Source: Streptomyces californicus (GTDB taxonomy: Bacteria > Actinomycetota > Actinomycetes > Streptomycetales > Streptomycetaceae). From it: 64,000 nt of DNA. The DNA lies in assembly GCF_000717645.1 (NCBI RefSeq), contig NZ_JNZZ01000001.1, forward strand, positions 248,001 through 312,000, read 5' to 3'. Under the pieces are notes generated by a model, which worked only from the letters and a program-made list of their open reading frames with translations, searched no databases and was not told the DNA's origin. Shown here in pieces: positions 17,651 through 24,600 of this stretch; positions within the stretch are counted from its first letter, which is position 1; each line of letters begins with the position of its first letter. Position numbers and translations under genes: made by a program.

Positions 17651-17669
17651 GAAGGCAAGGCTAACCTGT
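17651..17669 (-). promoter_or_regulatory. Candidate DmdR1/IdeR iron box
   Basis: Thirteen of nineteen positions match the actinomycete iron-box palindrome TTAGGTTAGGCTAACCTAA, including the unbroken AGGCTAACCT half at 17658-17667. It lies about 70 bp upstream of the first gene of the siderophore operon. Known DmdR1/IdeR sites repress such operons when iron is sufficient. Occupation here is inferred. Confidence 0.65.
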
Positions 17670-17765
17670 ATCGGGCGGGGTGGGGGCCACGGCCCCCTTA
17701 CCGTGATCCGCAGCGTCCGAACCGTGATCTGAGGGCGCCGAACCGTTACCTCGGGGCCGTCGCGG

Positions 17766-17912
17766 CGGCTCGCGCGGTGCGTCGGCTCGCACGGCCCGGT
17801 GCGGCGACTCGCGCGGCCCGGCGCGTCGCCGCCGTGGGGGCTCGCGCGGCCCGGTGTGACGGCTCACGCGGCCCGGTGCGGCATCGGCGGGGGGCTCGCG
17901 CGGCCCGGTGCG
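17766..17912. repeat. Array of six degenerate 21-bp GC-rich repeats
   Basis: Copies of CGGCTCGCGCGGCCCGGTGCG occur at 17783-17803, 17805-17825, 17838-17858, 17860-17880 and 17892-17912. A shortened copy lies near 17766-17781. Some copies are adjacent and some are separated by 10-12 bp. The array fills most of the 344-bp gap between the iron operon and the MerR gene, just beyond the MerR stop. No gene is visible in the gap besides the iron box. One minus-strand frame would read recurrent GPREPP units, which suggests an abandoned coding tail or simple repeat expansion. Confidence 0.7.
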
Positions 17913-17926
17913 CCGTCGCCGTGCGA

Positions 17927-18796
17927 TCAGGCGGCGGATCCGACCCGCTCGCCGCGGCCGGCCGACTTCGTGCGCCCGTCGGCCCGGTCTCGTCCGACGG
18001 GTCCTTCCCCGTCCGCCCGGTCTCGCCCGGCCCGCCCGCCCCGCACCGCTCGCTCCGCCCGCTCCTCCCCCTCGTCGTGTTCCTCCGCGGCGAGGAGAGC
18101 GTGCATCCGGCGCAGGACGTCGAGCTGGGCCGTGTTGGAGAACTCGGCGAGGGCTTGCGCGACGACGGATCGGGCGACCGCCCCGTCGCGGCGGGAGGAC
18201 GCGTCCAGGTCCGCGATGAAGGGGTGCGCCTCCTGCTGGCGGCGGGCCTCGGCCGCCAGCAGACGCGCCAGCCGGTCGCGCTCCTCCTCGGTCGCGTCCT
18301 CCGTCAGCTGCTCGAACTCGGTGGCGCTGTCGTCGCGGGGCGCGGCGAACTGCTCCCGGATGACCGACATGGCGCGGGGTGTGAGGATGCTGGAGTACGC
18401 CACCAGGAGCGCCTGCTGGGGCTGCGGCAGGTCGGACGCCGCCGCCCCGAACTCCGGTGGCAGGCCGAGGGAGGTGCCGTCGTCCAGCACGGCCGCGATC
18501 TCGCGGCGCATGCGCTGCTGCCGTTCGATGTTCCGTGCCAGCTCGCCGTCCAGGGTGCGCAGGATCTGTTCCGCCCGGCCGTCCGCGGCCTGCACCGAGG
18601 GGACGTCGGCGAGCTGCACGCCCAGGTCGACCAGACGGCGGATGCCCATCAGCCGCACCAGGTGCTTCACACCGTACCGCTTGTAGCCGTTGGCCGATCG
18701 TTCCGGCTCCTCCAGCAGGCCCAGCTTGTGGTAGTGCCGCACGGTCTTGAGCGTCGTGCCGGCGAGTTCCGCCACCTGCCTCGTGCTCCACGTCAC
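17927..18796 (-). CDS. MerR-family transcriptional regulator with basic low-complexity tail
   Basis: The 289-aa protein starts at GTG with GGAGGG six bases upstream. Residues 1-70 are a MerR winged helix-turn-helix (WSTRQVAELAGTTLKTVRHYHKLGLLEE, then NGYKRYGVKHLVRL). A long helical segment follows, as in MerR dimerisation coiled coils, then an alpha-helical effector region of unknown type. The last 40 or so residues are Arg/Gly/Asp-rich with a repeated GRDRADG. It faces the secreted hydrolase gene, whose upstream region has a promoter of MerR geometry, so it probably controls that gene and itself. The inducer is unknown. Confidence 0.87.
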   Translation of the reverse strand: MTWSTRQVAELAGTTLKTVRHYHKLGLLEEPERSANGYKRYGVKHLVRLMGIRRLVDLGVQLADVPSVQAADGRAEQILRTLDGELARNIERQQRMRREIAAVLDDGTSLGLPPEFGAAASDLPQPQQALLVAYSSILTPRAMSVIREQFAAPRDDSATEFEQLTEDATEEERDRLARLLAAEARRQQEAHPFIADLDASSRRDGAVARSVVAQALAEFSNTAQLDVLRRMHALLAAEEHDEGEERAERAVRGGRAGRDRADGEGPVGRDRADGRTKSAGRGERVGSAA

Positions 18797-19013
18797 GGCA
18801 AGCCCTCCAGGCGCCCGCTTCCTGCCGCCCGCGGCACGGCGCCGCCCGGCGGGCCGCCCCGGTGGACGGCCTCTCCACTCCTGTGCCCCGGCCCGGCTGT
18901 TCGATCCCCGTCCGCCCCCTGCCCGATTCCGCCCGATCCCGGCGGCCCCCGCCCGCTTCCCGCCCGCTTCCCGCCGCCCCCGCCCGTTCCCGCGATCACG
19001 CGGCGGGGCGGTC

Positions 19014-19044
19014 TTGACCATGCCCCGAGGGCACGGAGTGCGAT
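19014..19044 (+). promoter_or_regulatory. MerR-type promoter with 19-bp spacer and central dyad
   Basis: The -35 candidate TTGACC (19014-19019) and -10 candidate TGCGAT (19039-19044) are separated by 19 bp, the overlong spacing typical of promoters activated by MerR proteins. Within the spacer, TGCCC and GGGCA form a perfect dyad around CGA (19021-19033). The hydrolase start at 19086 lies about 40 bp downstream. The divergent MerR gene begins at 18796, so its product is the obvious binder. Confidence 0.6.
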
Positions 19045-19085
19045 GGGCGCGACCGCGGCACCGAGAGCGCATGGGGAGAACCGAC

Positions 19086-20594
19086 ATGACACGATCACGC
19101 GGAATCCGGCGGAGCGCGGCCCTGGCGGTCGCCCTGGGACTCGGACTCGGCGGTTCGCTCGCCACCGGACCGGCCGTCGCCGAGGGGCCGCCGAAGCGGA
19201 CGCCGACCTGGGGCGCGTGCCCCGACGACGTGGTGGCCGAGGCCGCCCCCACCGTGCTGGAGTGCGCGACCGTCCCCGTACCCGTGGACTACGGCGATCC
19301 GGACGGCGCCGGGATCGACCTGATGATCTCCCGGCTCGCGAGCACCGATCCGGACCGCCGGCGCGGCACGCTGATGCTCAACCCGGGCGGGCCCGGCGGA
19401 TCGGGCCTGTCGCAGCCGGCGTTCCTCGTCTCGATGGGGCTGCCCGCGAGCGTCCTCGACACCTACGACCTGATCGGCATGGATACCCGGGGCATCGGGC
19501 GCTCGTCCCCGCTGGCGTGCGGACTGACCCCGGACGGGCCGTACTTCGCCAACGTCCCGCCGTACGCGGTCGACGACGCGGCGGTCCTCTCCCAGGCGAA
19601 GATCGCGAAGAAGGTGGCCGCGCAGTGCGAGAGCAAGGACACCAAGGGCCTGCTGCCCCATGTGACCACGGCGAACGCCGCCCGCGACCTGGACCGGATC
19701 CGGGAGGCGCTCGGCGAGGAGCGGACCAGCTACCTCGGGTACTCCTACGGCACCTCGCTCGGCGCCGCGTACGCCTCGATGTTCCCCGAACGCTCCGACC
19801 GGATCGTCCTCGACAGCGTCATCGGCGACACCCACCTCGATCCGGAGGGGATGCGCCGCTACGCGCTCGGGATGGAGCAGACGTTCCCCGACTTCGCCCG
19901 GTGGGCCGCTGCCCGGCACGAGAGCTACGGGCTCGGCCGCACCCCCGCCCAGGTGCGGCGGAGCTACCTCGACCTCGCCGCGCGGCTCGACGAGAAGCCG
20001 GTGGCCGGTGTGAACGGGGTCCAGTTCCGTCAGCTCGTCTTCGCCTTCCTGTACAAGGAGACGCGCTACCCCCAACTGGCCCAGCAGTGGCAGGCGCTGG
20101 AGAACGGAGACGCGGCGGGCGTCCGTGCGGCCGCCCCGCCGGAGCCGAGCGCCGCGGACACCCCGGCCGGGCTGGACAACTCCCTCTCCGTCTTCATGGC
20201 CGTCACCTGCAACGACGTCGACTGGCCCGAGAAGGTCGGCGTCTACCGCAAGGCCGTCGCGGAGCACCGTGAGCGCTATCCGCTGTTCGGCGCCGCCGCC
20301 GCCAACATCAACCCGTGCGCGTTCTGGCCGTACGCCCCGGCCGAGCCGCCGGTCGCGATCGACGACGACGGGCCGCGCAACATCCTGCTCGTCCAGAACG
20401 TGCACGACGTGCCGACCCCGTACGTGGGGGCCAAGGCGCTCCGGAAGAAGTTCGCGGACCGGTCCCGGCTGCTGTCGGTCGCCGACAGCGGGCACGGCTC
20501 CTATGTGCTGGGCGACAACGCGTGCGGGCTGAACACCACCACGCGCTACCTGGTGGAGGGCGAGCTCCCCCGGAAGGACACCTTCTGCCGGTAG
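19086..20594 (+). CDS. Secreted alpha/beta hydrolase, tripeptidyl aminopeptidase-like
   Basis: The 502-aa protein has an Arg-rich signal peptide with an AVA-type cleavage site near residue 34. The catalytic fold follows: oxyanion motif LNPGGPGGSG, nucleophile elbow GYSYGTSLG (Ser near residue 220), acid Asp in NVHDVPTPY and His in DSGHGSYV. The C-terminal TAP-like domain matches Streptomyces secreted tripeptidyl aminopeptidases (Slp/Tap group), which remove N-terminal tripeptides. I chose the ATG at 19086 because GGGGAG lies nine bases upstream. Two cysteines near the C-terminus may form a disulfide. Control by the divergent MerR protein is inferred. Confidence 0.88.
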   Translation: MTRSRGIRRSAALAVALGLGLGGSLATGPAVAEGPPKRTPTWGACPDDVVAEAAPTVLECATVPVPVDYGDPDGAGIDLMISRLASTDPDRRRGTLMLNPGGPGGSGLSQPAFLVSMGLPASVLDTYDLIGMDTRGIGRSSPLACGLTPDGPYFANVPPYAVDDAAVLSQAKIAKKVAAQCESKDTKGLLPHVTTANAARDLDRIREALGEERTSYLGYSYGTSLGAAYASMFPERSDRIVLDSVIGDTHLDPEGMRRYALGMEQTFPDFARWAAARHESYGLGRTPAQVRRSYLDLAARLDEKPVAGVNGVQFRQLVFAFLYKETRYPQLAQQWQALENGDAAGVRAAAPPEPSAADTPAGLDNSLSVFMAVTCNDVDWPEKVGVYRKAVAEHRERYPLFGAAAANINPCAFWPYAPAEPPVAIDDDGPRNILLVQNVHDVPTPYVGAKALRKKFADRSRLLSVADSGHGSYVLGDNACGLNTTTRYLVEGELPRKDTFCR

Positions 20595-20720
20595 GCCGGG
20601 CGAGCGGCCGACCGCTTCCCCGACGACTGATCGCGCTTCCCGGCCGCTGACGGCACGGGCCTCGCCGCCCCGGGCGGTACGGACCCCGGGCGGTACGGGT
20701 CCGTCTTCCCGGGCAGTGCG

Positions 20721-20766
20721 CCCCTCGCCGCCCCGGACGGTACGAGCCGTCCGGGGCGGCGAGGGG
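20721..20766. terminator. Perfect 20-bp stem hairpin, bidirectional terminator
   Basis: Bases 20721-20740 are exactly complementary to 20747-20766, with a six-base loop TACGAG. The element lies between the convergent hydrolase and DUF1697 genes, so it can stop transcription from both sides. As is usual in Streptomyces there is no T-run. Confidence 0.8.
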
Positions 20767-20781
20767 ACCCGGCCGGTTCGT

Positions 20782-21330
20782 TCAGTCGCGGGTCAGCTCC
20801 ACCAGCTTGGCGACGGTGTTCCAGTTGCGGGTGGTGGCGGTGAGCCCCTTGACGTGGCGGGGGCGGGCCAGCGCCTCGGCCAGCTTCGAGCGGCCGAGGC
20901 CGTCGGGGGCGTACAGGTACAGACAGCGGTCGCCGAGCCGGAACTCCTCGGGCAGGAAGCCGCCCGCCTCCAGGTCCGCGAAGCGCTCGGCGTCCACGGC
21001 CCGGTCGAAGTAGGTGACGTGGAGCTGCCTGCCCTCCAGCTCGGCGGCGGGGAAGGGGCAGGCTTCGGCGACGGCGGCGAGATAGCCGGCGTCGCGGACG
21101 AGGCAGTCGACGGTGAAGCCGAACCGCCGGTGCAGGGCCTGTTCCAGCGCCGTGGCCAACGCGTTCTCGTCGTCGCCGTCGCTGCGGAAGACGGCGTTGC
21201 CGCTCTGCAGATAGGTGGCGATGCCGGTGTGCCCCAGCTCGGTGAGCACGGTGCGCAGTTCGGCCATCGGGACCCTCTTGCTGCCGCTCACGTTGATCCC
21301 GCGCAGCAGGGCCGCGTACGTCGTCGTCAT
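20782..21330 (-). CDS. DUF1697 family protein
   Basis: The 182-aa protein opens with TTYAALLRGINVSGSKRVPMAEL and contains the LGHTGIATYLQSGNAVF motif, both diagnostic of DUF1697. The C-terminal KGLTATTRNWNTVAKL is the other conserved block. The family is widespread and structurally known, but no reaction is established. It is a single gene between two hairpins and is presumably transcribed from its own promoter in 21331-21430. Confidence 0.85.
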   Translation of the reverse strand: MTTTYAALLRGINVSGSKRVPMAELRTVLTELGHTGIATYLQSGNAVFRSDGDDENALATALEQALHRRFGFTVDCLVRDAGYLAAVAEACPFPAAELEGRQLHVTYFDRAVDAERFADLEAGGFLPEEFRLGDRCLYLYAPDGLGRSKLAEALARPRHVKGLTATTRNWNTVAKLVELTRD

Positions 21331-21431
21331 GGCGACTCACCCTAGTGCGCGGTCCGCCGGGACCTCGGGTGATTCGGCCCTCCGGCGATCCCGTCCACGG
21401 GCGCCCCGGTCCGCCCCCTCCGGGAAACGGC

Positions 21432-21470
21432 GCAGCCGCCGCGCCCCGTGGGGGAGAGCGCGGCGGCTGC
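21432..21470 (-). terminator. Hairpin downstream of the subtilase gene
   Basis: GCAGCCGCCGCGC at 21432-21444 is perfectly complementary to 21458-21470, with a 13-base loop. It lies about 80 bp after the subtilase stop on the minus strand and before the DUF1697 promoter region, so it is a plausible factor-independent terminator. Confidence 0.65.
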
Positions 21471-21551
21471 TGTGCGCGGTGTCCGGGCGGCGGGGTGTGG
21501 GGCCTCCGCCGCCCGGCGTCCGGTCAAGAACCGGATGGGTGGGACGGGGTG

Positions 21552-22754
21552 TTACTCGACGACCTTGAGGAGCTTGTTGGCCGTGCCCTCGGTGGCGTTG
21601 CTGATGGCGTCCGGGGTGGCTCCCTCGGTGAGCGCCGTGGCGACGGCCTCCGGGGTGGCGTCCTGGTGGCCCGCCAGGTAGACGGCGGCGGCGCCGACGA
21701 CGTGGGGGGTCGCCATGGAGGTGCCGGAGATGGTGTTGGTGCCGCTGTCGCTGTCGTTCCAGGTGGACGTGATGTCCGAGCCCGGGGCGTAGATGTCCAC
21801 GACCGAGCCGTAGTTGGAGAACGACGACTGCTCGTCGTCCACGGTGGACGAGGCGACGGTGATCGCCTCGGGGACGCGGGAGGGCGAGCCCTGGCCGGCG
21901 TCGCTGGACTCGTTGCCGGCGGCCACGCCGAAGGTGATGCCCGCGGCGATGGCCTTCTGGACCGCTTCGTCGAGCGCCGGGTCGGCCCCGCCGCCGAGGC
22001 TCATGTTGGCGACGGACGGGCCCTTGGCGTTGGCGGCGACCCAGTCGATCCCGGCGATGACCTGCTCGGTGGTGCCCGAGCCGTTGTCGTCGAGGACGCG
22101 GACGGCGACGATGTCCGCCTTCTTGGCGACGCCGTGCGCCGCCCCGGCTATGGTGCCCGCGACGTGGGTGCCGTGGCCGTTGCCGTCGTCGGCGTCATCG
22201 TCGTTGTCGACGGCGTCGAAGCCGGAGGTGGCGCGGCCCTCGAAGTCCTCGTGGGTGACGCGGACACCGGTGTCGATGACGTACGCGGTGACGCCCTCGC
22301 CGCCCGCGTCGGGGTAGTTGTACGCCTTGTCGCCCGCGGTCTCGGTCTGGTCGATGCGGTCGAGACCCCACGACGGCGGGTTGTCCTGGGTGGCGTCGAT
22401 GCTGAACTTCTTGTTCTGCACCACCTTGGCGACGGCCGGGTCGGCGGCGAGGCGCTTGGCCTCGGTCTCCGAAAGGCCGCTGGCGGAGAAGCCGTTGATG
22501 CTGGAGGAGTAGTCGCGCTTGAGCTTGCCGCCGTACTCCTTGGCGAGTTCGGCCTTGTCGGCCTTCTTGGCGTCCAGCATGACGATGTAGCTGCCGGAGA
22601 CGGCGGTGGCCGCGTCCGTGCCGTAGACCGTTCCCATGGGGGCGGGCGCGGCTCCGGCGAAGGAGGTCCCGAAGAGGGTGACCCCGGCGGCGGCCGCCAC
22701 AGCGGTGACGGCGGCGGTCAGCTTGGTACGACGGGTGCGCTGGTGCTTGGCCAT
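21552..22754 (-). CDS. Secreted subtilisin-like serine protease (S8) with inhibitor prodomain
   Basis: The 400-aa preproprotein has a signal peptide (residues 1-35, ending in AGAAPAP). An I9-type propeptide covers residues about 50-115, including SYIVMLDAKKAD. A proteinase K-like S8 domain follows. The triad is visible as Asp in AYVIDTGVRVTHEDF, His in GNGHGTHVAGT and Ser in SGTSMATPHV. The oxyanion Asn lies in AAGNESSDAG. It is secreted and self-processed, and degrades external protein. I chose the ATG at 22754 because GAGGAG precedes it. The 568-bp upstream gap holds candidate operators. Confidence 0.93.
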   Translation of the reverse strand: MAKHQRTRRTKLTAAVTAVAAAAGVTLFGTSFAGAAPAPMGTVYGTDAATAVSGSYIVMLDAKKADKAELAKEYGGKLKRDYSSSINGFSASGLSETEAKRLAADPAVAKVVQNKKFSIDATQDNPPSWGLDRIDQTETAGDKAYNYPDAGGEGVTAYVIDTGVRVTHEDFEGRATSGFDAVDNDDDADDGNGHGTHVAGTIAGAAHGVAKKADIVAVRVLDDNGSGTTEQVIAGIDWVAANAKGPSVANMSLGGGADPALDEAVQKAIAAGITFGVAAGNESSDAGQGSPSRVPEAITVASSTVDDEQSSFSNYGSVVDIYAPGSDITSTWNDSDSGTNTISGTSMATPHVVGAAAVYLAGHQDATPEAVATALTEGATPDAISNATEGTANKLLKVVE

Positions 22755-23322
22755 GAAGAGGGTTCTCCTCGTCATTCTTTGTGGGGGGATTGGCCCTCGG
22801 CCGGAAGATCTCCGGGGGCTGGTTCGAAACCCTGACCGATTGACGAGCACAGTTCAAGACCCTCATGGAAGCGTGACTTGTTGAACAAGGTTGCGTAACG
22901 GAAAAACGGCCCTGGCTGGTCAGACCGGCCGGGGAACGCCGGCACCGCCCCGGCTCACCGAAATCGTCACCCCGAAGGCGACCGGGCATGGCCGTCGGCC
23001 TTTCCCATATCGCCTGCTCAGAAGGGTTGTTGGGGCTGCCCACCGACGCCATGCCGCACGGCGTCACCGCCCCGTCACCCCGCTCCCGGCCGAAGTGACC
23101 CCATGTGAAGACACGTGAAGATCTGTGAAGGCGTGCGCGACGGGGGTGAACGCCCGGTCCCGGGTGTGAAATCGCCAGGACGGGCGTGCAGATGCGCCGA
23201 CCGGACCCGGCGTCACATCGGCTTCACAGCGCCGAAACAGCGGCGCCCCGCCCCACGAAGCCGCAGGTCGCGGCGGGTGGGGCGGGGCGGGGCCCGTCCG
23301 GATACCAGTCCGTCGGGTCCGC
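22755..23322. other. 568-bp intergenic region upstream of the subtilase gene
   Basis: No convincing gene is seen. The part near the protease is distinctly less GC-rich and contains a 6-1-6 palindrome, CTTGTT-G-AACAAG (22877-22889), about 125 bp upstream of the start. That is a plausible operator or promoter-proximal element. A triplet of GTGAAG hexamers lies at 23105-23130. The remainder up to the mgt stop is GC-rich and featureless to me. Confidence 0.5.
23105..23130. promoter_or_regulatory. Three GTGAAG direct repeats at exact 10-bp spacing
   Basis: GTGAAG occurs at 23105, 23115 and 23125, one DNA turn apart; read on the minus strand this is CTTCAC three times. Helically phased direct repeats are typical of OmpR/PhoB-family response regulators. 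The TTCAC core recalls Streptomyces PHO boxes, but their period is 11 bp and their first base G, so identity is open. The nearest downstream gene is the subtilase, about 350 bp away on the minus strand. Confidence 0.4.
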
Positions 23323-24522
23323 TCAGCGCGACAACTCCGCCTCGATGAGGTCCGCAGCGCGCGGAGTGCCGCCCTCGCGCGCCATCTGTTCGCTCAACCG
23401 GGCGCAACGGGCCGCCACTTCGGGGTCGTCCACCAGGGTCAGCACGGCCTCGCGCAGGGTCGCGGCGTTCGCCTCCTCCATCGGGAGGTGCCGCGCGACC
23501 CCGAGCGACTGGAGCATGTCGGCGTTGCCGAACTGGTCGACGGCCTGGGGGACGGCGACCATCGGAGTGCCGGTGGCGAGCCCCTCCTGGCTCCCGCCCG
23601 CGCCCGCGTGCGTGATGAAGGCGTCGGCCTGCCGGAGGACCGACAACTGGGGCACCCAGTCCCGCACTTCCACATTGGCGGGTACGTCGCCGAGTTCGGC
23701 GGGGTCGACGTGTGCGCCGATCTGGAGCACCACGTGCCAGCCGGGCAGGTCACCGAAGGCCGCGACGCACGCGCGGTAGAAGGCGGGCTGCTTGGTGAAG
23801 GAGGAGCCGAGCGAGACCAGCAGCACCTTCTCCGCGCCGGCGGGCCGTCGCCACTCACCCTGGGCGGAGCGGTCGCCCTGGCAGGCTCCGACGAAGGTGT
23901 ACATGGCGCGGTTCACCCGGTCCGCGTGGGGCTGGAGCGCTTCGGGGATGAGGACGAGCCCGAGGCGCGGGCGGGAGACGAAGTCGTCGGCGGGGAGGTG
24001 GCCCAGACCGTTCTCGGCGAGCCAGGCGTCGAAGCGCGCGTAGTACGCCTTGCCGCGCTCGGTCTGCCGCAGCGCGGCGGTCATCGGTTCGGCCACCTCC
24101 TTCTCGTACCCCTCCCACGGGACCAGGTTGGGCCAGAGGGAGACGGCGGGGACGCCCCAGCGGTGGGCGAGGACGCGGGCGGGATAGGAGGTGATGTCGT
24201 GCAGGACGAGGTCGGGCTCGTCGCCGGCGAAGGCGTCGGCGAGCTGCGGCAGCGCCTGGACGGCGTCGGCGAGGAAGGGCTCGATGTTGTCGATCAGCTC
24301 CGTCCCCCAGGCGTCGGGGTCCTCGTCGGTCGGCAGGGTCGACGTCCAGATCACCGGCTCGGCCCCGGCGGCGGCGACCTTGTCGGCGAAGGAGGCGGGG
24401 ATGGCGTAGCTGACGCGGTGTCCACGGTCGACGAGCTCGCGGATGACGTCGAGGCTCGGGTTCACATGTCCGTGGGCGGCGATGGAGAACATGGCGATGT
24501 GGGCACGCGGGGTTTCCGTCAT
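23323..24522 (-). CDS. mgt: Macrolide-inactivating UDP-glycosyltransferase (OleD/Mgt-like)
   Basis: The 399-aa GT1 enzyme closely resembles OleD and Mgt: the N-terminus [41 protein letters not shown], and [17 protein letters not shown]. The nucleotide-sugar site includes [34 protein letters not shown] and [12 protein letters not shown]. His19-Asp-type catalytic residues fall in the AAHGHVNP and LHDITS motifs. Relatives glucosylate macrolides and some other acceptors, conferring self-resistance in the cytoplasm. The ATG has no ribosome site but lies seven bases after a -10-like hexamer, so the message may be leaderless. No macrolide synthase is in this window. Confidence 0.92.
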   Translation of the reverse strand: MTETPRAHIAMFSIAAHGHVNPSLDVIRELVDRGHRVSYAIPASFADKVAAAGAEPVIWTSTLPTDEDPDAWGTELIDNIEPFLADAVQALPQLADAFAGDEPDLVLHDITSYPARVLAHRWGVPAVSLWPNLVPWEGYEKEVAEPMTAALRQTERGKAYYARFDAWLAENGLGHLPADDFVSRPRLGLVLIPEALQPHADRVNRAMYTFVGACQGDRSAQGEWRRPAGAEKVLLVSLGSSFTKQPAFYRACVAAFGDLPGWHVVLQIGAHVDPAELGDVPANVEVRDWVPQLSVLRQADAFITHAGAGGSQEGLATGTPMVAVPQAVDQFGNADMLQSLGVARHLPMEEANAATLREAVLTLVDDPEVAARCARLSEQMAREGGTPRAADLIEAELSR

Positions 24523-24529
24523 GCCGGTG

Positions 24530-24559
24530 ACACTAAACGAGACGAGACGTCTCGTGCAA
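24530..24559 (-). promoter_or_regulatory. mgt promoter with a 14-bp palindrome in the spacer, leaderless layout
   Basis: Read on the minus strand, the -35 candidate TTGCAC (24559-24554) and -10 candidate TAGTGT (24535-24530) are 18 bp apart. The -10 ends seven bases before the ATG. The perfect palindrome ACGAGACGTCTCGT (24542-24555) fills the spacer and touches the -35, the classic position for a TetR-like repressor. An extra half-site ACGAG adjoins it on one side. The repressor gene is not adjacent. Confidence 0.65.
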
Positions 24560-24600
24560 CCTCTTGTCTCCGCCGAACCGCCGAAGGTCCGCTCCCCGGA

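Noticed and set aside
17766..17912. A CRISPR array
   Set aside because: The repeats are degenerate, spacers are absent or 10-12 bp, and no cas gene is present in the window.
17661..18878. An alternative minus-strand frame through the MerR gene that would continue into the GC-rich repeats with GPREPP units
   Set aside because: The MerR domain lies in the other frame, which has a proper start and stop. The alternative frame shows no domain in its first part, so it is mentioned only as a possible origin of the repeat array.
22195..23067. A 290-codon minus-strand frame overlapping the subtilase start
   Set aside because: It is out of frame with the protease, becomes Arg/His-rich where the protease codes, and has no ribosome site.
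23105..23130. A canonical PHO box upstream of the subtilase gene
   Set aside because: The spacing is 10 bp rather than 11 and the first base of GTTCAC is not G on the reading strand, so I kept it only as an unnamed direct-repeat site.
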